A stretch of DNA of 64,000 nucleotides, from assembly GCF_024809855.1 (NCBI RefSeq), contig NZ_JANUEM010000010.1, positions 100,223 through 164,222 on the forward strand. Direction: 5' to 3'. The notes beneath the pieces were generated by a model. That model made no database searches and had not been told where the DNA came from. It saw only the letters and a program-made list of their open reading frames with translations. The position numbers and the translations under genes are program-made. Numbering within the stretch: the stretch's first letter is position 1; every line of letters begins with the position of its first letter. Below are positions 57,075-64,000 of this stretch, one piece after another. The DNA comes from Rheinheimera pacifica. GTDB taxonomy: Bacteria > Pseudomonadota > Gammaproteobacteria > Enterobacterales > Alteromonadaceae.

Positions 57075-58439
57075 TTAGTTTGTGCTGGTTGCGACAGTTT
57101 GGTAATCGGCGAGTAAATCTTCATAATTTTCAATGCTCCAGTTACGCCGTTTTGCTTCTTCTATTGCTTGCTTGAGCATTGATTCGCCACGGCTTTGCTG
57201 GCCCAGTTCAATAAACGCAATACCCAGAATAGACAACAGAGTTGGGTTGGCTGCATCTGCAGTACGGCCTTGCTCGGCCAGTTTGATGGCTTTTTCCGGA
57301 TCCCGTAACGTAGGATCATCAGACATCGCCAGCAAAGAGGCATACTCGGTTATTGCAGGTATGTAATGTTGCTGTGCGGCGCTTTCCAGATAACCGGCAG
57401 CTTTACGCGGGTTATAATTAACGTTATTACTGTCCAGCAGCTCCTGAGCCAGTAAATAGGCCGCTTTTGCATCGCCGCTGTCTGCCGAAATCGCCAGCCA
57501 GTTCAACGCTTTGCTTGGGTCTTTATCACAGCCATTGCCGGTAATTAAGCATTGCGCCAGACGATACTGGGCAGGCTGGTACCCGTTAATGGCAGCTTGC
57601 AGATACCAGTTAACAGGGGAGGGGTCGGTAACAATATTATTTTCTGCCAACACTGCGTGCAGGTACTGATATTTAGCAGATTCAGCTTTAGCTGCGGCCA
57701 AAATGGCATCGGTATACTCCTGGCTGTCGCGCTGAAATTTGCGGGCTTGTGCCCCTGCAGAGCTTTTTACTCTGAAGGTATGTGATTGTAATTCCATCCG
57801 AACGGGGACGCCGTATAAATCTTTGGGCGGTTCAAACCGCCAGCTTTTAATAGCATCCAGCACATATTCATTAATCCCATCAATGGGAAAACTGGCAACT
57901 ACATTAGCGTTTTCTATTGTGCCATCTTCTGTCACATCGTAATGGACCACAGCCCATGCGGCGACACCTGCGCGCTCGAAATAAGATGGATATTTAGGTT
58001 CTGGCTGATGCAGTATTTTTAACCTGCTGCTGGTATTGACATAACGGTTGGCACTTGGATACAGGTTACCTGACAGAGCCTGTTTGCCGTATTGGTTGTT
58101 TAGCGCGATATACACTTCTTTACCAGCCAAGCGTGAAGGAAGTTTGGTGCGTAGTTCCTGATATTGTTTATCTGCTAACGGGTGTTTAGCGTCACGGGCA
58201 ATCAGGGTCCAGGCGTAGGCGAGTTTTATATCTGCATCTACACCTAAACCCTCAGCATACATTCTTGATAATAAATACTGGGCCTCCAGGTGGCCAAGCT
58301 CTGCCAGAGACTCAAGCTTTGGTTTGGCCTTTGCGTATTCCTGTTGCTCGAATAATGCTTTTGCTGTGGGGAAATCAGCCTGTACCTGAAATGAAATTAT
58401 CAGCCACAATAATGCCAAACTATACCGAAGTTGCAGCAT
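57075..58439 (-). CDS. Secreted Sel1/TPR protein with TonB C-terminal domain
   Basis: A 454-residue protein. Signal peptide (about 1-21, LLWLIISFQVQA). A Sel1-type repeat at 25-85, a TonB C-terminal domain at about 147-222 (YFERAGVAAWAVVHYDVT, AIKSWRFEPP), then more Sel1 repeats at about 265-400. Sel1 repeats bind proteins or peptidoglycan partners. The TonB fold usually spans the periplasm from an inner-membrane anchor, but here no anchor is present, so the domain must act free in the periplasm. Function unclear. Confidence 0.78.
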   Translation of the reverse strand: MLQLRYSLALLWLIISFQVQADFPTAKALFEQQEYAKAKPKLESLAELGHLEAQYLLSRMYAEGLGVDADIKLAYAWTLIARDAKHPLADKQYQELRTKLPSRLAGKEVYIALNNQYGKQALSGNLYPSANRYVNTSSRLKILHQPEPKYPSYFERAGVAAWAVVHYDVTEDGTIENANVVASFPIDGINEYVLDAIKSWRFEPPKDLYGVPVRMELQSHTFRVKSSAGAQARKFQRDSQEYTDAILAAAKAESAKYQYLHAVLAENNIVTDPSPVNWYLQAAINGYQPAQYRLAQCLITGNGCDKDPSKALNWLAISADSGDAKAAYLLAQELLDSNNVNYNPRKAAGYLESAAQQHYIPAITEYASLLAMSDDPTLRDPEKAIKLAEQGRTADAANPTLLSILGIAFIELGQQSRGESMLKQAIEEAKRRNWSIENYEDLLADYQTVATSTN

Positions 58440-58567
58440 AAAACTTTCCCGTAAACTATTTGTTTAATTATTATGCAATTGAGTTTACAACGATTTATCA
58501 GGCAAAACAAAAATATATATAGCAACGAAATTAAATTATTTAGTCATTAAATATCATTATGTTATGG

Positions 58568-59992
58568 CTAAAAAAGCCGGTTAAGGCCATTCAGTGCTGC
58601 TACCCGGTATGCTTCTGCCATAGTGGGGTAGTTAAAAGTAGTATGCACAAAATACTCCAGAGTATTGCCGCCATTTTTCTGCATCATAATTGCCTGGCCA
58701 ATGTGTACAATTTCTGCAGCACGTTCACCAAAACAATGAATACCAAGTATCTCTAAGGTATCGCGATGAAATAACAGTTTTAAACTGCCCACACTGGTAT
58801 TGGCAATTTGCGCGCGGGCCAGATGTTTAAACTGGGCGCGGCCTACTTCATATGGAATTTTTGCTGCAGTAAGTTCCTGCTCCGTTTTGCCAACAGAGCT
58901 CATTTCCGGGATGGTATAAATACCTGCAGGGATGTCGGCAATCAAGTGGCCATCCAGGTTGCCTTTAACAATGGCTTCGCCTGCTAAACGACCCTGATCG
59001 TATGCTGCACTGGCTAAGCTGGGGTAGCCAATAACATCGCCAACGGCATAAATGTTATCTATGCTGGTTTGATACTGTTTATTTACTTTAACCAGGCCGC
59101 GGCTGTCTGATTCCAGGCCTATTGCAGCTAAATTCAACATGTCAGTATTACCGGTGCGGCCATTGGCAAACAAAAAACAATCAGCTTTCATTTTCTTGCC
59201 GGATTTTAGGTGCAGTACTACGCCGTCATCTTTACCTTCAATGCGATCAAATTCTTCGCCATGGCGGATAGTCATACCAGAGTTCCAGAAATGGTAACTT
59301 AGTGAATCTGAAATCTCGGTATCCATAAACGACAGCAACCGGTCACGGGTATTTACCAGATCTACCCGAACACCTAAGCCGCGGAAAATCGAAGCATATT
59401 CACAGCCTATAACCCCTGCGCCGTAAATAATAATATGCTTGGGATCGTGTTGTAATGACAAGATGGTATCTGAGTCATAGATCCTGTCGTGGTTAAAGTT
59501 GACTTCCGTAGGCCGGTAGGGGCGTGAGCCGGTGGCAATTACAATGGTTTTGGCACTAAGCTCAAAGCAACTGCCATCATCACTGCTGATACTCAGATTG
59601 TGGTTATCAATAAAACGGGCTTCGCCCTGGTATATTTTTACCAGATTACGGTCATAAAAACCGGTTCTGAGGCGTACTTGTTTGCGGATAACGCCGGCGG
59701 CATGTTTTAAAATTTGCGAAAAAGTAAGTTTGGTATGTTGTTCATCCAGTTGAAACAAAGGGTTTTCATTAAATTCTATCAGACGGCTAACCGAGTGGCG
59801 TAGCGCCTTTGAAGGGATAGTACCCCAATGTGTGCAACCACCGCCGACAGCATGGTAACGCTCAATCGCCGCTACTTTAAGCCCGCTTTTGGCCAGATAC
59901 ATGGCCGCCCCTTCACCACCAGGGCCGGTACCTATAACAATGGCATCAAAATCAAAGCTGGCTTTTTTCGGGGTCGTTTTTTTTGCACTCAC
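58568..59992 (-). CDS. sthA: Soluble pyridine nucleotide transhydrogenase
   Basis: A 474-residue FAD/NAD-binding flavoprotein. It has [17 protein letters not shown], and in place of a redox-active CxxxxC it has [18 protein letters not shown], the SthA signature. A second dinucleotide fold reads [30 protein letters not shown] segment completes the picture. It interconverts NADPH and NADH. The start codon is GTG at 59992; no better start is evident. It lies at the edge of the sthA-fabR-trmA block typical of this group. Confidence 0.94.
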   Translation of the reverse strand: MSAKKTTPKKASFDFDAIVIGTGPGGEGAAMYLAKSGLKVAAIERYHAVGGGCTHWGTIPSKALRHSVSRLIEFNENPLFQLDEQHTKLTFSQILKHAAGVIRKQVRLRTGFYDRNLVKIYQGEARFIDNHNLSISSDDGSCFELSAKTIVIATGSRPYRPTEVNFNHDRIYDSDTILSLQHDPKHIIIYGAGVIGCEYASIFRGLGVRVDLVNTRDRLLSFMDTEISDSLSYHFWNSGMTIRHGEEFDRIEGKDDGVVLHLKSGKKMKADCFLFANGRTGNTDMLNLAAIGLESDSRGLVKVNKQYQTSIDNIYAVGDVIGYPSLASAAYDQGRLAGEAIVKGNLDGHLIADIPAGIYTIPEMSSVGKTEQELTAAKIPYEVGRAQFKHLARAQIANTSVGSLKLLFHRDTLEILGIHCFGERAAEIVHIGQAIMMQKNGGNTLEYFVHTTFNYPTMAEAYRVAALNGLNRLF

Positions 59993-60049
59993 GTGGATAA
60001 TCTCACTGATTTAACTGACTTAAGTCTGAGCATATCAGGTATTAGATAC

Positions 60050-60077
60050 AAAAAAAGAGACCGAAGTCTCTTTTTTG
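60050..60077. terminator. Terminator of the desaturase gene
   Basis: GAGAC-cgaa-GTCTC (60057-60070) flanked by A and T runs on both sides, so it can act on either strand. It lies at the desaturase stop and upstream of sthA, separating the two minus-strand genes. Confidence 0.88.
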
Positions 60078-60078
60078 G

Positions 60079-61197
60079 TTAAGCAAAAGCATCTACCAAT
60101 CGCTGCCAGTGCTGCTGCTGTTGCTGTAAATGTTGTTTGAATTCATTATATTTATTTTTAAAATCAACAGCTTGATACTGTGCTACCAACTTGTCTTTGC
60201 GTTGTAGCAATAACTGTTTCTTTATACTGTAGTAATCCTGCATTCTGGCCAGTAACAGTTCATACTCATGCTGTAATAACTGTAGCAATTGTTCTGCATT
60301 TGGCCGCTTACGCACATTATCCTGTGCCCGTTTAAGTTGCATTTGCAATCTGGCTTGCTCAATCCTTTCTTCAGGAACAACCCTAAGGTTGGCCGTTAAC
60401 TTTAACCAGGAAGCTGATTTGATAAACCATTTTGTTGGGTCAAATTGGTACCACTTAATACCATTACGATAATCATACTCAAAGATATGATGGAAGTTGT
60501 GATACCCCTCACCATAGGTAACAAAAGCCAGTATACCGTTATCGCGGGCAGAATTTTTTTCTGTGTAAGGCTGTGAGCCCCAGATATGCGCCAATGAGTT
60601 AATAAAGAAAGTAAAATGATGGCTTAATACCAGCCGCAGCACACCGGCTAGTAATAACATGCCCAGAATATTGCCACTGATAATACCTAGTAATAATGGG
60701 ATACCAAAGTTAGTTACTATCGTCAGCCACAAGTAGTTGCGATGTTGCCACATTACAATCGGGTTTTTCTGCAGATCACGTACATTGTTGTAGTCTGGTT
60801 TTTCTACATTTTCATAATCACGCAGCATCCAGCCAATATGGCTATACCAGAAACCACGGCCGGCAGAGTAAGGGTCTTTATCATTGTGATCGACATGACG
60901 GTGATGCACGCGATGGTCAGCCGACCAGTGCAGCGCACTGTTTTGCAGGGCAAAAGCGCCGCCAATAGCATAGAGCCATTGTAATGCAGGATGCGCGTCA
61001 TAAGTTTTGTGGGCCCATAGCCGGTGATAGCCTGCGGTGATAGACATACCGCAATAGCCTAAGCATATAATGGTGGCAATAATCTCGAACCAACCAAAAC
61101 CAATAGTTAATGCATACCAGGGCACACCGATGGCAGCAATCAGGGTTGTGATGGAAAACAGCAGAACGTTAGTCCAGATAATGGGCGCTTTTTTCAT
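60079..61197 (-). CDS. Acyl-CoA/phospholipid fatty acid desaturase (membrane diiron type)
   Basis: A 372-residue desaturase. The three histidine boxes are HRLWAH, HRVHHRHVD and HNFHH. Four hydrophobic helices fit the family. It introduces a cis double bond, probably at C9, to raise membrane fluidity. About 100 residues after the domain form a Gln/Lys-rich coiled coil (RLQMQLKRAQDNVRKR, EFKQHLQQQQQHWQRL). Start at the ATG at 61197; a GTG at 61206 is possible. The promoter carries a FabR-like operator and the divergent gene encodes FabR. Confidence 0.92.
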   Translation of the reverse strand: MKKAPIIWTNVLLFSITTLIAAIGVPWYALTIGFGWFEIIATIICLGYCGMSITAGYHRLWAHKTYDAHPALQWLYAIGGAFALQNSALHWSADHRVHHRHVDHNDKDPYSAGRGFWYSHIGWMLRDYENVEKPDYNNVRDLQKNPIVMWQHRNYLWLTIVTNFGIPLLLGIISGNILGMLLLAGVLRLVLSHHFTFFINSLAHIWGSQPYTEKNSARDNGILAFVTYGEGYHNFHHIFEYDYRNGIKWYQFDPTKWFIKSASWLKLTANLRVVPEERIEQARLQMQLKRAQDNVRKRPNAEQLLQLLQHEYELLLARMQDYYSIKKQLLLQRKDKLVAQYQAVDFKNKYNEFKQHLQQQQQHWQRLVDAFA

Positions 61198-61209
61198 AAA
61201 TTCCACTTT

Positions 61210-61256
61210 AGCTTACAACTGTTCGCTCATTCTACTGGTCACAACCCCCGGGTCAA
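61210..61256 (-). promoter_or_regulatory. Desaturase promoter with FabR-like operator
   Basis: On the minus strand TTGACC (61251-61256), 16 bp, TAGAAT (61229-61234) form a promoter. Two bases after the -10 begins AGCGAACAGTTGTAAGCT (61210-61227), a palindrome close to the AGCGTACACGTGTTCGCT-type FabR operator, differing mainly in the centre. The site covers the start of transcription, so a repressor here would block the desaturase. Confidence 0.6.
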
Positions 61257-61295
61257 GGTATAAAATAGTGCTTTTCGCTGAATAAAGGAATATCT

Positions 61296-61904
61296 GTGTC
61301 CAGAGCCGAGCAGAAAGAGCGCACCCGCCGCGCTATTATAAATGCCGCTTTTTCTCAATTGAGCGCTGATAAAAGCTTTGCCAGCTTAAGCTTACGTGAA
61401 GTAGCACGCGAGGCGGGTATAGCGCCTACATCGTTTTATCGGCATTTTGCTGATATGGATGAATTGGGCCTTACCCTGGTAGACGAAGCTGGTTTGATGC
61501 TACGCCAGTTAATGCGCCAGGCGCGGCAACGTATTGAGAAAAACGGTAGTGTTATTCGCACCTCTATTGAAACTTTTATGGAGTTTGTTACCGGCAACAG
61601 TAACGTGTTTCGTTTATTGTTGCGCGAACGTTCGGGTACTTCTGCTGCATTCAGGGGCGCAGTGGCCCGCGAGATCCAACATTTCGTTGCTGAACTTGCC
61701 GAGTATTTGCGTAAGGAAACCACCTGCCCAGACGAGTTAGCCAGAGCACAGGCAGAAGCCATGGTAATATTGGTTTTTCATGCCGGAGCTGATGCACTGG
61801 ACGCACCCCCAGAGCAGTATAACTATTTAACCAGCCGCACCATTACCCAATTACGTTGGCTTACCCATGGTGCCGCTGGCTCAGGACGTAAGTTTAAAAC
61901 CTGA
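61296..61904 (+). CDS. fabR: Fatty acid biosynthesis transcriptional repressor FabR
   Basis: A 202-residue TetR-family repressor. The helix-turn-helix ([27 protein letters not shown]) near residues 25-55 and the conserved [23 protein letters not shown] match FabR. FabR senses the unsaturated/saturated acyl ratio and represses unsaturated fatty acid genes. Start codon is GTG behind AAAGGAATATCT. A -10-like TATAAA (61259-61264) may serve this direction. It is divergent from the desaturase and next to trmA, as in E. coli order. Confidence 0.9.
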   Translation: MSRAEQKERTRRAIINAAFSQLSADKSFASLSLREVAREAGIAPTSFYRHFADMDELGLTLVDEAGLMLRQLMRQARQRIEKNGSVIRTSIETFMEFVTGNSNVFRLLLRERSGTSAAFRGAVAREIQHFVAELAEYLRKETTCPDELARAQAEAMVILVFHAGADALDAPPEQYNYLTSRTITQLRWLTHGAAGSGRKFKT

Positions 61905-61920
61905 TGTGCAGCGGATTTGC

Positions 61921-63015
61921 TCAGCTCTGGCGTTTATGCAGCCAGACACCGCTTTCAATATGGTGGGTGTAGGGAAACTGATCAAATACGGCCAATTGCA
62001 CTATGTCGTGTGTTTTAGTCAGACTTTGTAAGTTATGTGCCAGCGTTTGCGGGTTGCAGGAAATATAAATAATATCGTTAAAGCGGCTGACCAGTTGTTC
62101 GGTGCCGGTATCCAGGCCTGCACGTGGTGGATCTACCAGTACAGTATTCAGTTGCATGTCTGTTAAATCCAGTTGTTTTAGCTTAGTGCCCTGCAAGAGC
62201 GCTGCGGCTACATCCTCAGCGGACATTTGCAGCACCTGTAAATTATCTACGTTGTTCAGCGCTATATTATACTGCGCCGACTTGATCGAGGTGCGGGAGA
62301 TCTCAGTAGCAACCACCTTATTAAAACTGGGTGCCAGAGCGATAGAGAAGTTACCGTTGCCGCAATATAGCTCCAGTAAATCTCCGGACAGTTGCTGAGC
62401 GATCTTTTTTGCCCAGCCCAACATATGCCGGTTTACTTCACCGTTAGGCTGAGTAAAGCTGCCCTCTACCTGTTGATACTGTAAAAGCTTGCCATTAAAG
62501 TCGAATTGCTCCGTTACGTAGTCGGTGCTTACCATCAGCTTTTGCTTACGCGAACGGCCAAGAAACTTCACATTATATTGCCCGGCCAGTTTATCCGTCA
62601 GTTGCTTAGCCTGCTCCAGCCAACTGTTGGTTAATGGCCGCTTATAAATAAGTGAAACCAGCAACTCGCCGGACAGGGTAGCTAAATAATCTACCTGATA
62701 TAGTTTATAGCGCAGCTCGTGGTTAAACTGAATATTTGCCAGCAGCACTGGCATAAAATCGGCAATAGTGCGGCAGGCTACCGGAAAATGGTCAATACGT
62801 ACCTTGTCGCGTGTTTGCGAGTCAAACATTGCATGATAAATATCATCACCGTTGTGCCAAATGCGGAATTCTGCCCGTAAACGGTAATGATCAGCTGCAG
62901 AGCGGAAGATTTCTGCTGCTGGAGCACTAAAATCGGATAGCAACTGCTGTACAGCGGTAACTTTATCTTCAAGTTGCTGTGAATACTGCTCGGGGAAAAC
63001 CTGACCTACGCTCAT
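61921..63015 (-). CDS. trmA: tRNA (uracil-54-C5)-methyltransferase TrmA
   Basis: A 364-residue methyltransferase that makes T54 in tRNA. Motifs: LELYCGNGNFSIALAPS (SAM binding), VLVDPPRAGLDTG and the catalytic cysteine in IYISCNPQTLAHNLQ. Converges with fabR, with 16 bases between the stops. In E. coli trmA also lies close to fabR and one rRNA operon. Confidence 0.95.
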   Translation of the reverse strand: MSVGQVFPEQYSQQLEDKVTAVQQLLSDFSAPAAEIFRSAADHYRLRAEFRIWHNGDDIYHAMFDSQTRDKVRIDHFPVACRTIADFMPVLLANIQFNHELRYKLYQVDYLATLSGELLVSLIYKRPLTNSWLEQAKQLTDKLAGQYNVKFLGRSRKQKLMVSTDYVTEQFDFNGKLLQYQQVEGSFTQPNGEVNRHMLGWAKKIAQQLSGDLLELYCGNGNFSIALAPSFNKVVATEISRTSIKSAQYNIALNNVDNLQVLQMSAEDVAAALLQGTKLKQLDLTDMQLNTVLVDPPRAGLDTGTEQLVSRFNDIIYISCNPQTLAHNLQSLTKTHDIVQLAVFDQFPYTHHIESGVWLHKRQS

Positions 63016-63103
63016 TTATCGCTCTGCTTAACCAAAACGGCTATTTTAAGACACGGAACCGTTTGAGCCAACCACGAATATTCGCAGGGCGCTAATTAGC
63101 ATT

Positions 63104-63127
63104 AAAAAAGGGAAGCCAACGCTTCCC
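63104..63127 (-). terminator. Terminator after the RRM protein gene
   Basis: GGGAAGC-caac-GCTTCCC (63110-63127), followed on the minus strand by TTTTTTAATG. Lies 19 bases past the stop. Confidence 0.9.
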
Positions 63128-63145
63128 TCGTCTGATTACTAATGC

Positions 63146-63631
63146 TTACTCTTCAGTGTCGTCAGCATCCTGACGTTCTTTTGCTTCACGCACTTTTAAT
63201 GTGCGTTCCTGAAAATTAAAGTCATTTAACTTCTGGATCATTTTATCGCCATCTTTAGCCGCAACCTCAACGAAACCAAAACCACGGCGACGGCCAGTTT
63301 GCCGGTCTTTCATTAAACGCACATTAACGACAACACCAAAACGCTGGAATAACTCTTTTACAGCATCTTCGTTGGCGCGATAAGGCAGGTTACCTACATA
63401 TAAAGTAGTCGTATCACCTTTGTAGTCAGTTAAAGGCGAAGTTGAAGCGGCTACGCCGGCACGACCTTTCACATCCACTAACACCGGCACCAATATGCCA
63501 GCTAACAATATACCAATTACCACGAAAATTTCCTGTGTAAACCCCAGCACAGGAAGAAAGGCAAAGCCAAGATAAGCCAACACTGCTAATGCCAGTGTAT
63601 AAGGCAAAGAAGCACGTAAAGTGGGTAACAT
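63146..63631 (-). CDS. Membrane-anchored RRM-domain RNA-binding protein
   Basis: A 161-residue protein with two closely spaced hydrophobic segments (about residues 10-30 and 33-52) and an RRM at about 74-150. RNP2 is LYVGNLP (77-83) and RNP1 is RRRGFGFVEV (Gly117 to Val121). A short acidic tail (DADDTEE) ends it. Glycine-rich RRM proteins are common in cyanobacteria and some proteobacteria, but the membrane anchor is notable. It is transcribed away from the putative rRNA operon. Its leader holds two hairpins. Confidence 0.85.
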   Translation of the reverse strand: MLPTLRASLPYTLALAVLAYLGFAFLPVLGFTQEIFVVIGILLAGILVPVLVDVKGRAGVAASTSPLTDYKGDTTTLYVGNLPYRANEDAVKELFQRFGVVVNVRLMKDRQTGRRRGFGFVEVAAKDGDKMIQKLNDFNFQERTLKVREAKERQDADDTEE

Positions 63632-63825
63632 AATAATATCCTAAGCACTTAGTTCTATTTATCGGAATGCTTTAATAAGATAAAGCAGCCTTATCTTAGC
63701 GGTTAGGTAATAAACCGCAACCATAAACAACAGCTTGTTTGCACTCAATTTGTATCTAAAACATGCAAAAAGCCCATTTAGTAAGCAAACAGCACGTAAA
63801 ACCGTATTATTTACTAAATAACCGC

Positions 63826-63853
63826 TTGCAGGTCTCCTAAAAGGCCCTATAAT
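63826..63853 (+). promoter_or_regulatory. rrn-type promoter P1
   Basis: TTGCAG (63826-63831), 16-bp spacer, TATAAT (63848-63853), with a GC-rich discriminator GCGCGCC. The 16-bp spacer and the GC-rich discriminator are hallmarks of stringently controlled rRNA promoters. An A/T-rich UP-like element lies upstream. Confidence 0.7.
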
Positions 63854-63933
63854 GCGCGCCATGCCACGGGGCGCTGCAGTTTGGGTGCTTCAGGTGAGTC
63901 AAAATGGGTCGCAAAAATCTTTTAAAAAGACGC

Positions 63934-63961
63934 TTGACAGACTGGTTTAAATCACTAAAAT
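63934..63961 (+). promoter_or_regulatory. rrn-type promoter P2
   Basis: TTGACA (63934-63939), 16 bp, TAAAAT (63956-63961), discriminator GGCGCCC. It lies 108 bases after P1, as in the P1/P2 layout of gammaproteobacterial rRNA operons. Confidence 0.65.
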
Positions 63962-64000
63962 GGCGCCCTCGCTTCACGGTGGTGGTTAACACGGTGAAAT

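Larger units (their letters stand above)
63632..64000. other. Intergenic region leading into a presumed rRNA operon
   Basis: The first part is the leader of the RRM gene (minus strand), with two perfect hairpins: TAAGATAA/TTATCTTA (63676-63698) and GCGGTT/AACCGC (63699-63718). An A/T-rich stretch (63801-63820) precedes the tandem promoters listed separately. The window ends before any rRNA sequence, so the operon itself is inferred. The 67-residue frame here on the minus strand is not convincing. Confidence 0.55.

Noticed and set aside
63659..63862. 67-residue minus-strand frame over the rrn promoters
   Set aside because: Overlaps two clear promoters, has no recognisable domain and looks like chance in a gap.
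1..64000. CRISPR arrays, tRNA genes, transposases, prophage genes
   Set aside because: I scanned for direct repeats, T-loop motifs and transposase-like proteins and saw none.

Overview
The window reads as chromosomal DNA from a free-living, aerobic, protein-degrading gammaproteobacterium. The Alteromonadales/Rheinheimera-Alishewanella neighbourhood fits best, but the genus is an inference. Several gene orders match the enterobacterial core: nfuA-gntX(comF)-bioH, tex-greB-ompR-envZ, ilvI-ilvH, rsd/nudC-hemE, and sthA-fabR-trmA ending at a strong tandem promoter pair that looks like the start of an rRNA operon. I see no tRNA, CRISPR array, insertion sequence or prophage.

Layout. 1-1.6 kb: end of a cytochrome oxidase assembly operon (heme A synthase tail, ctaB, SCO). 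1.6-7.5 kb: secreted polysaccharide deacetylase, nfuA, periplasmic M14 peptidase, comF, bioH. 7.5-10.3 kb: a miniature flagellar-rod-like protein paired with an HEXXH protein, an inverted-repeat element, and a Shewanella-like phosphatase. 10.5-18 kb: TonB receptor, S9 peptidase and a membrane-bound winged-helix regulator with a propeller, probably a peptide-foraging locus. 18-23 kb: tex, greB, ompR, envZ. 23-26 kb: a lipoprotein kexin-like S8 protease followed by what looks like its separate propeptide/chaperone. 26-28 kb: YadGH-type ABC exporter. 28-32 kb: a tightly packed five-gene operon with a His-rich membrane protein, a KASIII-like condensing enzyme, a heme-oxygenase-like putative diiron enzyme, an unknown protein and an alpha/beta hydrolase. 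32-39 kb: a double-cache protein, an S9 peptidase lipoprotein, two small proteins, an NRAMP-like carrier and a CPA2 antiporter. 39-48 kb: ilvIH, cnoX, a hybrid-free two-component pair, a methyltransferase and two LPLAT acyltransferases. 48-54 kb: speA/speE and a second large TonB receptor. 54-57 kb: rsd, nudC, a probable unannotated small RNA, hemE. 57-64 kb: Sel1/TonB protein, sthA, desaturase under a FabR-like operator, fabR, trmA, membrane-tethered RRM protein, rrn promoters.

The strongest candidates for undescribed biology are the KASIII/diiron lipid-type operon (about 28.0-32.1 kb), the promoter-to-terminator small RNA between nudC and hemE, the split S8 protease/chaperone pair, and the mini-rod plus HEXXH pair. 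Proteolysis is a theme (M14, two S9, one S8, two TonB receptors). Membrane fatty-acid tuning is another (desaturase/FabR, acyltransferases, the condensing-enzyme operon).
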